Assembly: GCA_028752905.1 (NCBI GenBank)
Contig: JAQNBH010000251.1
Span: 208,501-272,500 of the forward strand
Length of the DNA: 64,000 nt
Reading direction: 5' to 3'
Source: Cladorhizidae sp. MBARI D1340-BT2
Taxonomy: Eukaryota > Porifera > Demospongiae > Poecilosclerida > Cladorhizidae
The notes under the pieces: model-generated
Told to the model about the DNA's origin: nothing
Databases searched by the model: none
The model's input: the letters and a program-made list of their open reading frames with translations, nothing else
Program-made: the position numbers and the translations under genes
Part shown: in pieces, positions 22,993 through 36,791 of the stretch
Layout of the letters: every line of letters begins with the position of its first letter
Position numbering within the stretch: the first letter of the stretch is position 1

Positions 22993-25213
22993 CCTCTCTC
23001 TGTTCTCTCTCTTGATACCAAACATCCGTATATTCTGCATACTTCACAGTAATGGACTTGATAGAATCACAAGATAGGTTTCTCTCTGCTCTCTCTTGAT
23101 GCTAAATATGTTAGCTTCATGGATTCTCCAAACTTCATTGATATATAGCTATTAAGACAGGTCTCTCTCTGTGCTCTCTGTTGATACCAAAAATCCATTT
23201 ATTATGCACACTTCACTGTAATGGACTTGATATGACTCGAATGATAGGTTTCTCTATGTGTTCTCTATCTTGATGCTAAACAGGTTAGCTTCATAGATTC
23301 TCCACACTTCACTGAATAAACTTTATATATAGCTATTAAGATTGGTCTCTCCCTGTGCTCTCTGTTGATATCAAACATCCATAATATTCTGCATACTTCA
23401 CTGTAATGGACTTGATATGATTCGAATGATAGGTTTCATTATGTGTTCTCTATCTTGATATTTGCCCTAATTTGGTCTATATGTTTCTCATTTTCCCCCA
23501 AAAAATCTAATTTTTTTGCCGTAAAGCTCATAACTGTTCTACACTTTACCCCAAAAAGATAATTTTTATATCACCGGATAGCCCTTCTAATTATCTGTCT
23601 TTTGTATGTGCCAAAAGTTTGAGTACTCTAAGTATTAGCAAGTTATGGTGATTTGAAGTGGTAAGGTTTGCGATATTTCCTGGCGTTTTCCAGTTGCCAA
23701 AGCGGTGGCCTGCCAGTGAAAAACCACTACATTTATTGATAATCTGTTGACATGTTGCAGATAAGGGCCTTCTCTATCAGTTGACAAAATCTGGGACATG
23801 GTCTTGTTAATTAGGGCAGTTATGAATTGTACTCTTACTTGATGCTAAACATGTTAGCTTCGTAGATTATCCACACTTCACTGAATAGACTTAATGTAAA
23901 GCTATTAAGATAGGACTCTCTAAGTGCTCTCTCTTGATACAAACATCCATATATTCTGCACACTTCACTGTAATGGACTTGATATGATTCGAATGATAGG
24001 TTTCATTATGTGTTCTCTATCTTGATATTTGCCCTAATTTGGTCTATATGTTTCTCATTTTTCCCACAAAAATCTTGTTTTTTTGCCGTAAAGCTCATAA
24101 CTGTTCTACACTTTACCCAAAAAAGATAATTTTTATATCACCGGATAGTCCTTCTAATTATCTGTCTTTTGTATGTGCCAAAAGTTTGAGTACTCTAAGT
24201 ATTAGCAAGTTATGGTGATTTGAAGTGGTAAGGTTTGCGATATTTCCTGGCGTTTTCCAGTTGCCAAAGCGGTGGCCTGCCAGTGAAAAACCACTACATT
24301 TATTGATAATCTGTTGACATGTTGCAGATAAGGGCCTTCTCTATCAGTTGACAAAATCTGGGACATGGTCTTGTTAATTAGGGCAGTTATGTATTGTACT
24401 CTTACTTGATGCTAAACATGTTAGCTTCGTAGATTATCCACACTTCACTGAATAGACTTGATGTAAAGCTATTAAGATAGGACTCTCTAAGTGCTCTCTC
24501 TTGATACAAACATCCATATATTCTGCACACTTCACTGTAATGGACTTGATATGATTCGAATGATAGGTTTTTCTCTATCTTGATATTTGCCCTAATTTGG
24601 TCTATATGTTTCTCATTTCCCCCCCAAAAATCTTGTTTTTTTGCCGTAAAGCTCATAACTTTTCTAAACTTTATCCAAAAAAGATAATTTTTATATCATC
24701 GGATAGCCCTTCTAATTATCTGTCTTTTGTACGTGCCAAATTTTTGAGTACTCTAAGTATTAGCAAGTTATGGTGATTTGAAGTGGTAAGGTTTGCGATA
24801 TTTCCTGGCGTTTTCCAGTTGCCAAAGCGGTGGCCTGCCAGTGAAAAACCACTACATTTATTGATAATCTGTTGACATGTTGCAGATAAGGGCCTTCTCT
24901 ATCAGTTGACAAAATCTGGGACTTTGGTCTTGTTAATTAGGGCAGTTATGAATTGTACTCTTACTTGATGCTAAACCTGTTAGCTTCGTAGATTATCCAC
25001 ACTTCACTGAATAGACTTGATGTATAGCTATTAAGATAGGACTCTCTAAGTGCTCTCTCTTGATACCAAACATCCATATATTCTGCACACTTCACTGTAA
25101 TGGACTTGCAAGATAGGTATCTCTCAGTGTTCTCTATCTTGTGCTAAACATGTTAGCTTCATAGATTCTCTACACTTCAATTAATAGACTTGATATATAG
25201 CTCTAAAGGTAGG
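22993..25213 (+). repeat. HOR unit 17, class [4,1,1] with 9-bp deletion (2221 bp)
   Basis: K at 23455, 24022 and 24580. The B monomer before the third K lacks cattatgtg at 24570, which shortens the unit to 2221 bp and opens a spurious 84-codon minus-strand frame. Otherwise a copy of 7179-9408. Confidence 0.87.
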
Positions 25214-26123
25214 CCTCTCTCTGTTCTCTCTCTTGATACCAAACATCCGTATATTCTGCATACTTCACAGTAATGGACTTGATAGAATCACAAGATAGGT
25301 TTCTCTCTGCTCTCTCTTGATGCTAAATATGTTAGCTTCATGGATTCTCCAAACTTCATTGATATATAGCTATTAAGACAGGTCTCTCTCTGTGCTCTCT
25401 GTTGATACCAAAAACCCATTTATTATGCATACTTCACTGTAATGGACTTGATATGATTCGAATGATAGGTTTCATTATGTGTTCTCTATCTTGATATTTG
25501 CCCTAATTTGGTCTATATGTTTCTCATTTTCCCCCAAAAAATCTTGTTTTTTTGCCGTAAAGCTCATAACTGTTCTACACTTTACCCAAAAAAGATAATT
25601 TTTATATCACCGGATAGCCCTTCTAATTATCTGTCTTTTGTACGTGCCAAAAGTTTGAGTACTCTAAGTATTAGCAAGTTATGGTGATTTGAAGTGGTAA
25701 GGTTTGCGATATTTCCTGGCGTTTTCCAGTTGCCAAAGCGGTGGCCTGCCAGTGAAAAACCACTACATTTATTGATAATCTGTTGACATGTTGCAGATAA
25801 GGGCCTTCTCTATCAGTTGACAAAATCTGGGACATGGTCTTGTTAATTAGGGCAGTTATGAATTGTACTCTTACTTGATGCTAAACATGTTAGCTTCGTA
25901 GATTATCCACACTTCACTGAATAGACTTGATGTATAGCTATTAAGATAGGACTCTCTAAGTGCTCTCTCTTGATACCAAACATCCATATATTCTGCACAC
26001 TTCACTGTAATGGACTTGCAAGATAGGTATCTCTCAGTGTTCTCTATCTTGTGCTAAACATGTTAGCTTCATAGATTCTCTACACTTCAATTAATAGACT
26101 TGATATATAGCTCTAAAGGTAGG
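25214..26123 (+). repeat. HOR unit 18, class [3] (910 bp)
   Basis: One K at 25491. Copy of 9409-10318. Confidence 0.88.
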
Positions 26124-27602
26124 CCTCTCTCTGTTCTCTCTCTTGATACCAAACATCCGTATATTCTGCATACTTCACAGTAATGGACTTGATAGAATCA
26201 CAAGATAGGTTTCTCTCTGCTCTCTCTTGATGCTAAATATGTTAGCTTCATGGATTCTCCAAACTTCATTGATATATAGCTATTAAGACAGGTCTCTCTC
26301 TGTGCTCTCTGTTGATACCAAAAACCCATTTATTATGCATACTTCACTGTAATGGACTTGATATGATTCGAATGATAGGTTTCATTATGTGTTCTCTATC
26401 TTGATATTTGCCCTAATTTGGTCTATATGTTTCTCATTTTCCCCCAAAAAATCTTGTTTTTTTGCCGTAAAGCTCATAACTGTTCTACACTTTACCCAAA
26501 AAAGATAATTTTTATATCACCGGATAGCCCTTCTAATTATCTGTCTTTTGTACGTGCCAAAAGTTTGAGTACTCTAAGTATTAGCAAGTTATGGTGATTT
26601 GAAGTGGTAAGGTTTGCGATATTTCCTGGCGTTTTCCAGTTGCCAAAGCGGTGGCCTGCCAGTGAAAAACCACTACATTTATTGATAATCTGTTGACATG
26701 TTGCAGATAAGGGCCTTCTCTATCAGTTGACAAAATCTGGGACATGGTCTTGTTAATTAGGGCAGTTATGAATTGTACTCTTACTTGATGCTAAACATGT
26801 TAGCTTCGTAGATTATCCACACTTCACTGAATAGACTTGATGTATAGCTATTAAGATAGGACTCTCTAAGTGCTCTCTCTTGATACCAAACATCCATATA
26901 TTCTGCACACTTCACTGTAATGGACTTGATATGATTCGAATGATAGGTTTCATTATGTGTTCTCTATCTTGATATTTGCCCTAATTTGGTCTATATGTTT
27001 CTCATTTTCCCCCCAAAAATCTTGTTTTTTTGCCGTAAAGCTCATAACTTTTCTAAACTTTATCCAAAAAAGATAATTTTTATATCACCAGATAGCCCTT
27101 CTAATTATCTTTCTTTTGTACGTGCCAAATTTTTGAGTACTCTAAGTATTAGCAAGTTATGGTGATTTGAAGTGGTAAGGTTTGCGATATTTCCTGGCGT
27201 TTTCCAGTTGCCAAAGCGGTGGCCTGCCAGTGAAAAACCACTACATTTATTGATAATCTGTTGATATGTTGCAGATAAGGGCCTTCTCTATCAGTTGACA
27301 AAATCTGGGACTTTGGTCTTGTTAATTAGGGCAGTTATGAATTGTACTCTTACTTGATGGTAAACATGTTAGCTTCGTAGATTATCCACACTTCACTGAA
27401 TAGAGTTGATGTATAGCTATTAAGATAGGACTCTCTAAGTGCTCTCTCTTGATACCAAACATCCATATATTCTGCACACTTCACTGTAATGGACTTGCAA
27501 GATAGGTATCTCTCAGTGTTCTCTATCTTGTGCTAAACATGTTAGCTTCATAGATTCTCTACACTTCAATTAATAGACTTGATATATAGCTCTAAAGGTA
27601 GG
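26124..27602 (+). repeat. HOR unit 19, class [3,1] (1479 bp)
   Basis: K at 26401 and 26969. The second carries caccagatag. Copy of 10319-11797. Confidence 0.88.
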
Positions 27603-29267
27603 CCTCTCTCTGTTCTCTCTCTTGATACCAAACATCCGTATATTCTGCATACTTCACAGTAATGGACTTGATAGAATCACAAGATAGGTTTCTCTCTGCT
27701 CTCTCTTGATGCTAAATATGTTAGCTTCATGGATTCTCCAAACTTCATTGATATATAGCTATTAAGACAGGTCTCTCTCTGTGCTCTCTGTTGATACAAA
27801 AAAAAACATTTATTATGCATACTTCACAGTAATGGACTTGATATGACTCGAATGATAGGTTTCTCTATGTGTTCTCTATCTTGATGCTAGACAGGTTAGC
27901 TTCATAGATTCTCCACACTTCACTGAATAAACTTGATATATATCTATTAAGATTGGTCTCTCCCTGTGCTCTCTGTTGATATCAAACATCCATAATATTC
28001 TGCAAACTTCACTGTAATGGACTTGATATGATTCGAATGATAGGTTTCATTATGTGTTCTCTATCTTGATATTTGCCCTAATTTGGTCTATATGTTTCTC
28101 ATTTCCCCCCCAAAAATCTTGTTTTTTTGCCGTAAAGCTCATAACTGTTCTACACTTTACCCAAAAAAGATAATTTTTATATCACCGGATAGCCCTTCTA
28201 ATTATCTGTCTTTTGTATGTGCCAAAAGTTTGAGTACTCTAAGTATTAGCAAGTTATGGTGATTTGAAGTGGTAAGGTTTGCGATATTTCCTGGCGTTTT
28301 CCAGTTGCCAAAGCGGTGGCCTGCCAGTGAAAAACCACTACATTTATTGATAATCTGTTGACATGTTGCAGATAAGGGCCTTCTCTATCAGTTGACAAAA
28401 TCTGGGACATGGTCTTGTTAATTAGGGCAGTTATGAATTGTACTCTTACTTGATGGTAAACATGTTAGCTTCGTAGATTATCCGCACTTCACTGAATAGA
28501 GTTGATGTATAGCTATTAAGATAGGACTCTCTAAGTGCTCTCTCTTGATACCAAACATCCATATATTCTGCACACTTCACTGTAATGGACTTGATATGAT
28601 TCGAATGATAGGTTTCATTATGTGTTCTCTATCTTGATATTTGCCCTAATTTGGTCTATATGTTTCTCATTTTCCCCCCAAAAATCTTGTTTTTTTGCCG
28701 TAAAGCTCATAACTTTTCTAAACTTTATCCAAAAAAGATAATTTTTATATCACCAGATAGCCCTTCTAATTATCTTTCTTTTGTACGTGCCAAATTTTTG
28801 AGTACTCTAAGTATTAGCAAGTTATGGTGATTTGAAGTGGTAAGGTTTGCGATATTTCCTGGCGTTTTCCAGTTGCCAAAGCGGTGGCCTGCCAGTGAAA
28901 AACCACTACATTTATTGATAATCTGTTGATATGTTGCAGATAAGGGCCTTCTCTATCAGTTGACAAAATCTGGGACTTTGGTCTTGTTAATTAGGGCAGT
29001 TATGAATTGTACTCTTACTTGATGGTAAACATGTTAGCTTCGTAGATTATCCACACTTCACTGAATAGAGTTGATGTATAGCTATTAAGATAGGACTCTC
29101 TAAGTGCTCTCTCTTGATACCAAACATCCATATATTCTGCACACTTCACTGTAATGGACTTGCAAGATAGGTATCTCTCAGTGTTCTCTATCTTGTGCTA
29201 AACATGTTAGCTTCATAGATTCTCTACACTTCAATTAATAGACTTGATATATAGCTCTAAAGGTAGG
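27603..29267 (+). repeat. HOR unit 20, class [4,1] (1665 bp)
   Basis: K at 28066 and 28634. Its S1 counterpart (11798) has only one K. The extra module from about 28592 copies 26927-27495, including caccagatag. Confidence 0.87.
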
Positions 29268-30363
29268 CCTCTCTCTGTTCTCTCTCTTGATACCAAACAT
29301 CCGTATATTCTGCATACTTCACAGTAATGGACTTGATAGAATCACAAGATAGGTTTCTCTCTGCTCTCTCTTGATGCTAAATATGTTAGCTTCATGGATT
29401 CTCCAAACTTCATTGATATATAGCTATTAAGACAGGTCTCTCTCTGTGCTCTCTGTTGATACAAAAAAACACATTTATTATGCATACTTCACAGTAATGG
29501 ACTTGATATGACTCGAATGATAGGTTTCTCTATGTGTTCTCTATCTTGATGCTAGACAGGTTAGCTTCATAGATTCTCCACACTTCACTGAATAAACTTG
29601 ATATATATCTATTAAGATTGGTCTCTCCCTGTGCTCTCTGTTGATATCAAACATCCATAATATTCTGCAAACTTCACTGTAATGGACTTGATATGATTCG
29701 AATGATAGGTTTCATTATGTGTTCTCTATCTTGATATTTGCCCTAATTTGGTCTATATGTTTCTCATTTCCCCCCCAAAAATCTTGTTTTTTTGCCGTAA
29801 AGCTCATAACTGTTCTACACTTTACCCAAAAAAGATAATTTTTATATCACCGGATAGCCCTTCTAATTATCTGTCTTTTGTATGTGCCAAAAGTTTGAGT
29901 ACTCTAAGTATTAGCAAGTTATGGTGATTTGAAGTGGTAAGGTTTGCGATATTTCCTGGCGTTTTCCAGTTGCCAAAGCGGTGGCCTGCCAGTGAAAAAC
30001 CACTACATTTATTGATAATCTGTTGACATGTTGCAGATAAGGGCCTTCTCTATCAGTTGACAAAATCTGGGACATGGTCTTGTTAATTAGGGCAGTTATG
30101 AATTGTACTCTTACTTGATGGTAAACATGTTAGCTTCGTAGATTATCCGCACTTCACTGAATAGAGTTGATGTATAGCTATTAAGATAGGACTCTCTAAG
30201 TGCTCTCTCTTGATACCAAACATCCATATATTCTGCACACTTCACTGTAATGGACTTGCAAGATAGGTATCTCTCAGTGTTCTCTATCTTGTGCTAAACA
30301 TGTTAGCTTCATAGATTCTCTACACTTCAATTAATAGACTTGATATATAGCTCTAAAGGTAGG
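29268..30363 (+). repeat. HOR unit 21, class [4] (1096 bp)
   Basis: One K at 29731. B3 has the A7-CAC marker. Counterpart of 12894 and 41978. Confidence 0.88.
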
Positions 30364-31457
30364 CCTCTCTCTGTTCTCTCTCTTGATACCAAACATCCGT
30401 ATATTCTGCATACTTCACAGTAATGGACTTGATAGAATCACAAGATAGGTTTCTCTCTGCTCTCTCTTGATGCTAAATATGTTAGCTTCATGGATTCTCC
30501 AAACTTCATTGATATATAGCTATTAAGACAGGTCTCTCTCTGTGCTCTCTGTTGATACAAAAAAACCATTTATTATGCATACTTCACTGTAATGGACTTG
30601 ATATGACTCGAATGATAGGTTTCTCTATGTGTTCTCTATCTTGATGCTAGACAGGTTAGCTTCATAGATTCTCCACACTTCACTGAATAAACTTGATATA
30701 TATCTATTAAGATTGGTCTCTCCCTGTGCTCTCTGTTGATATCAAACATCCATAATATTCTGCAAACTTCACTGTAATGGACTTGCTATGATTCGAATGA
30801 TAGGTTTCATTATGTGTTCTCTATCTTGATATTTGCCCTAATTTGGTCTATATGTTTCTCATTTTCCCCCAAAAAATCTTGTTTTTTTGCCGTAAAGCTC
30901 ATAACTGTTCTATACTTTACCCAAAAAAGATAATTTTTATATCACCGGATAGCCCTTCTAATTATCTGTCTTTTGTACGTGCCAAAAGTTTGAGTACTCT
31001 AAGTATTAGCAAGTTATGGTGATTTGAAGTGGTAAGGTTTGCGATATTTCCTGGCGTTTTCCAGTTGCCAAAGCGGTGGCCTGCCAGTGAAAAACCACTA
31101 CATTTATTGATAATCTGTTGACATGTTGCAGATAAGGGCCTTCTCTATCAGTTGACAAAATCTGGGACATGGTCTTGTTAATTAGGGCAGTTATGAATTG
31201 TACTCTTACTTGATGCTAAACATGTTAGCTTCGTAGATTATCCACACTTCACTGAATAGACTTGATGTAAAGCTATTAAGATAGGACTCTCTAAGTGCTC
31301 TCTCTTGATACAAACATCCATATATTCTGCACACTTCACTGTAATGGACTTGCAAGATAGGTATCTCTCAGTGTTCTCTATCTTGTGCTAAACATGTTAG
31401 CTTCATAGATTCTCTACACTTCAATTAATAGACTTGATATATAGCTCTAAAGGTAGG
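30364..31457 (+). repeat. HOR unit 22, class [4] (1094 bp)
   Basis: One K at 30826 with gttctatac near 30909. Copy of 13990-15083. Confidence 0.88.
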
Positions 31458-32368
31458 CCTCTCTCTGTTCTCTCTCTTGATACCAAACATCCGTATATTC
31501 TGCATACTTCACAGTAATGGACTTGATAGAATCACAAGATAGGTTTCTCTCTGCTCTCTCTTGATGCTAAATATGTTAGCTTCATGGATTCTCCAAACTT
31601 CATTGATATATAGCTATTAAGACAGGTCTCTCTCTGTGCTCTCTGTTGATACCAAAAACCCATTTATTATGCATACTTCACTGTAATGGACTTGATATGA
31701 TTCGAATGATAGGTTTCATTATGTGTTCTCTATCTTGATATTTGCCCTAATTTGGTCTATATGTTTCTCATTTTCCCCCAAAAAATCTTGTTTTTTTGCC
31801 GTAAAGCTCATAACTGTTCTACACTTTACCCAAAAAAGATAATTTTTATATCACCGGATAGCCCTTCTAATTATCTGTCTTTTGTACGTGCCAAAAGTTT
31901 GAGTACTCTAAGTATTAGCAAGTTATGGTGATTTGAAGTGGTAAGGTTTGCGATATTTCCTGGCGTTTTCCAGTTGCCAAAGCGGTGGCCTGCCAGTGAA
32001 AAACCACTACATTTATTGATAATCTGTTGATATGTTGCAGATAAGGGCCTTCTCTATCAGTTGACAAAATCTGGGACTTTGGTCTTGTTAATTAGGGCAG
32101 TTATGAATTGTACTCTTACTTGATGGTAAACATGTTAGCTTCGTAGATTATCCACACTTCACTGAATAGAGTTGATGTATAGCTATTAAGATAGGACTCT
32201 CTAAGTGCTCTCTCTTGATACCAAACATCCATATATTCTGCACACTTCACTGTAATGGACTTGCAAGATAGGTATCTCTCAGTGTTCTCTATCTTGTGCT
32301 AAACATGTTAGCTTCATAGATTCTCTACACTTCAATTAATAGACTTGATATATAGCTCTAAAGGTAGG
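31458..32368 (+). repeat. HOR unit 23, class [3] (911 bp)
   Basis: One K at 31735. Copy of 15084-15994. Confidence 0.88.
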
Positions 32369-33465
32369 CCTCTCTCTGTTCTCTCTCTTGATACCAAACA
32401 TCCGTATATTCTGCATACTTCACAGTAATGGACTTGATAGAATCACAAGATAGGTTTCTCTCTGCTCTCTCTTGATGCTAAATATGTTAGCTTCATGGAT
32501 TCTCCAAACTTCATTGATATATAGCTATTAAGACAGGTCTCTGTCTGTGCTCTCTGTTGATACAAAAAAAAACATTTATTATGCATACTTCACAGTAATG
32601 GACTTGATATGACTCGAATGATAGGTTTCTCTATGTGTTCTCTATCTTGATGCTAGACAGGTTAGCTTCATAGATTCTCCACACTTCACTGAATAAACTT
32701 GATATATATCTATTAAGATTGGTCTCTCCCTGTGCTCTCTGTTGATATCAAACATCCATAATATTCTGCAAACTTCACTGTAATGGACTTGATATGATTC
32801 GAATGATAGGTTTCATTATGTGTTCTCTATCTTGATATTTGCCCTAATTTGGTCTATATGTTTCTCATTTTCCCCCAAAAAATCTTGTTTTTTTGCCGTA
32901 AAGCTCATAACTGTTCTACACTTTACCCAAAAAAGATAATTTTTATATCACCGGATAGCCCTTCTAATTATCTGTCTTTTGTACGTGCCAAAAGTTTGAG
33001 TACTCTAAGTATTAGCAAGTTATGGTGATTTGAAGTGGTAAGGTTTGCGATATTTCCTGGCGTTTTCCAGTTGCCAAAGCGGTGGCCTGCCAGTGAAAAA
33101 CCACTACATTTATTGATAATCTGTTGATATGTTGCAGATAAGGGCCTTCTCTATCAGTTGACAAAATCTGGGACTTTGGTCTTGTTAATTAGGGCAGTTA
33201 TGAATTGTACTCTTACTTGATGGTAAACATGTTAGCTTCGTAGATTATCCACACTTCACTGAATAGAGTTGATGTATAGCTATTAAGATAGGACTCTCTA
33301 AGTGCTCTCTCTTGATACCAAACATCCATATATTCTGCACACTTCACTGTAATGGACTTGCAAGATAGGTATCTCTCAGTGTTCTCTATCTTGTGCTAAA
33401 CATGTTAGCTTCATAGATTCTCTACACTTCAATTAATAGACTTGATATATAGCTCTAAAGGTAGG
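32369..33465 (+). repeat. HOR unit 24, class [4] (1097 bp)
   Basis: One K at 32832. Has ctctgtctgtgc and ttttgtacg. Copy of 15995-17091. Confidence 0.88.
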
Positions 33466-34561
33466 CCTCTCTCTGTTCTCTCTCTTGATACCAAACATCC
33501 GTATATTCTGCATACTTCACAGTAATGGACTTGATAGAATCACAAGATAGGTTTCTCTCTGCTCTCTCTTGATGCTAAATATGTTAGCTTCATGGATTCT
33601 CCAAACTTCATTGATATATAGCTATTAAGACAGGTCTCTGTCTGTGCTCTCTGTTGATACAAAAAAAAACATTTATTATGCATACTTCACAGTAATGGAC
33701 TTGATATGACTCGAATGATAGGTTTCTCTATGTGTTCTCTATCTTGATGCTAGACAGGTTAGCTTCATAGATTCTCCACACTTCACTGAATAAACTTGAT
33801 ATATATCTATTAAGATTGGTCTCTCCCTGTGCTCTCTGTTGATATCAAACATCCATAATATTCTGCAAACTTCACTGTAATGGACTTGATATGATTCGAA
33901 TGATAGGTTTCATTATGTGTTCTCTATCTTGATATTTGCCCTAATTTGGTCTATATGTTTCTCATTTCCCCCCCAAAAATCTTGTTTTTTTGCCGTAAAG
34001 CTCATAACTGTTCTACACTTTACCCAAAAAAGATAATTTTTATATCACCGGATAGCCCTTCTAATTATCTGTCTTTTCTACGTGCCAAAAGTTTGAGTAC
34101 TCTAAGTATTAGCAAGTTATGGTGATTTGAAGTGGTAAGGTTTGCGATATTTCCTGGCGTTTTCCAGTTGCCAAAGCGGTGGCCTGCCAGTGAAAAACCA
34201 CTACATTTATTGATAATCTGTTGACATGTTGCAGATAAGGGCCTTCTCTATCAGTTGACAAAATCTGGGACATGGTCTTGTTAATTAGGGCAGTTATGAA
34301 TTGTACTCTTACTTGATGGTAAACATGTTAGCTTCGTAGATTATCCGCACTTCACTGAATAGAGTTGATGTATAGCTATTAAGATAGGACTCTCTAAGTG
34401 CTCTCTCTTGATACCAAACATCCATATATTCTGCACACTTCACTGTAATGGACTTGCAAGATAGGTATCTCTCAGTGTTCTCTATCTTGTGCTAAACATG
34501 TTAGCTTCATAGATTCTCTACACTTCAATTAATAGACTTGATATATAGCTCTAAAGGTAGG
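33466..34561 (+). repeat. HOR unit 25, class [4] (1096 bp)
   Basis: One K at 33929 with ttttctacg near 34077. Copy of 17092-18187. Confidence 0.88.
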
Positions 34562-36791
34562 CCTCTCTCTGTTCTCTCTCTTGATACCAAACATCCGTAT
34601 ATTCTGCATACTTCACAGTAATGGACTTGATAGAATCACAAGATAGGTTTCTCTCTGCTCTCTCTTGATGCTAAATATGTTAGCTTCATGGATTCTCCAA
34701 ACTTCATTGATATATAGCTATTAAGACAGGTCTCTCTCTGTGCTCTCTGTTGATACAAAAAAAACATTTATTATGCATACTTCACTGTAATGGACTTGAT
34801 ATGACTCGAATGATAGGTTTCTCTATGTGTTCTCTATCTTGATGCTAGACAGGTTAGCTTCATAGATTCTCCACACTTCACTGAATAAACTTGATATATA
34901 TCTATTAAGATTGGTCTCTCCCTGTGCTCTCTGTTGATATCAAACATCCATAATATTCTGCAAACTTCACTGTAATGGACTTGCTATGATTCGAATGATA
35001 GGTTTCATTATGTGTTCTCTATCTTGATATTTGCCCTAATTTGGTCTATATGTTTCTCATTTCCCCCCAAAAAATCTTGTTTTTTTGCCGTAAAGCTCAT
35101 AACTGTTCTACACTCTACCCAAAAAAGATAATTTTTATATCACCGGATAGCCCTTCTAATTATCTGTCTTTTGTACGTGCCAAAAGTTTGAGTACTCTAA
35201 GTATTAGCAAGTTGTGGTGATTTGAAGTGGTAAGGTTTGCGATATTTCCTGGCGTTTTCCAGTTGCCAAAGCGGTGGCCTGCCAGTGAAAAACCACTACA
35301 TTTATTGATAATCTGTTGACATGTTGCAGATAAGGGCCTTCTCTATCAGTTGACAAAATCTGGGACATGGTCTTGTTAATTAGGGCAGTTATGAATTGTA
35401 CTCTTACTTGATGCTAAACATGTTAGCTTCGTAGATTATCCACACTTCACTGAATAGACTTGATGTAAAGCTATTAAGATAGGACTCTCTAAGTGCTCTC
35501 TCTTGATACAAACATCCATATATTCTGCACACTTCACTGTAATGGACTTGATATGATTCGAATGATAGGTTTCATTATGTGTTCTCTATCTTGATATTTG
35601 CCCTAATTTGGTCTATATGTTTCTCATTTTTCCCACAAAAATCTTTTTTTTTTGCCGTAAAGCTCATAACTGTTCTACACTTTACCCAAAAAATATAATT
35701 TTTATATCACCGGATAGCCCTTCTAATTATCTGTCTTTTGTACGTGCCAAAAGTTTGAGTACTCTAAGTATTAGCAAGTTATGGTGATTTGAAGTGGTAA
35801 GGTTTGCGATATTTCCTGGCGTTTTCCAGTTGCCAAAGCGGTGGCCTGCCAGTGAAAAACCACTACATTTATTGATAATCTGTTGACATGTTGCAGATAA
35901 GGGCCTTCTCTATCAGTTGACAAAATCTGGGACATGGTCTTGTTAATTAGGGCAGTTATGAATTGTACTCTTACTTGATGCTAAACATGTTAGCTTCGTA
36001 GATTATCCACACTTCACTGAATAGACTTGATGTAAAGCTATTAAGATAGGACTCTCTAAGTGCTCTCTCTTGATACAAACATCCATATATTCTGCACACT
36101 TCACTGTAATGGACTTGATATGATTCGAATGATAGGTTTCATTATGTGTTCTCTATCTTGATATTTGCCCTAATTTGGTCTATATGTTTCTCATTTTCCC
36201 CCAAAAAATCTTGTTTTTTTGCCGTAAAGCTCATAACTTTTCTAAACTTTATCCAAAAAAGATAATTTTTATATCATCGGATAGCCCTTCTAATTATCTG
36301 TCTTTTGTACGTGCCAAATTTTTGAGTACTCTAAGTATTAGCAAGTTATGGTGATTTGAAGTGGTAAGGTTTGCGATATTTCCTGGCGTTTTCCAGTTGC
36401 CAAAGCGGTGGCCTGCCAGTGAAAAACCACTACATTTATTGATAATCTGTTGACATGTTGCAGATAAGGGCCTTCTCTATCAGTTGACAAAATCTGGGAC
36501 TTTGGTCTTGTTAATTAGGGCAGTTATGAATTGTACTCTTACTTGATGCTAAACCTGTTAGCTTCGTAGATTATCCACACTTCACTGAATAGACTTGATG
36601 TATAGCTATTAAGATAGGACTCTCTAAGTGCTCTCTCTTGATACCAAACATCCATATATTCTGCACACTTCACTGTAATGGACTTGCAAGATAGGTATCT
36701 CTCAGTGTTCTCTATCTTGTGCTAAACATGTTAGCTTCATAGATTCTCTACACTTCAATTAATAGACTTGATATATAGCTCTAAAGGTAGG
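34562..36791 (+). repeat. HOR unit 26, class [4,1,1] (2230 bp)
   Basis: K at 35024, 35591 and 36158. Carries caagttgtgg and the T10 run. It is the source of the tandem copy that follows. Confidence 0.88.

Noticed and set aside
24402..24656. 84-codon reading frame on the minus strand
   Set aside because: It crosses a K/B/A boundary and exists only because of a 9-bp deletion at 24570. Homologous positions in the other copies are closed, and no domain is recognisable.
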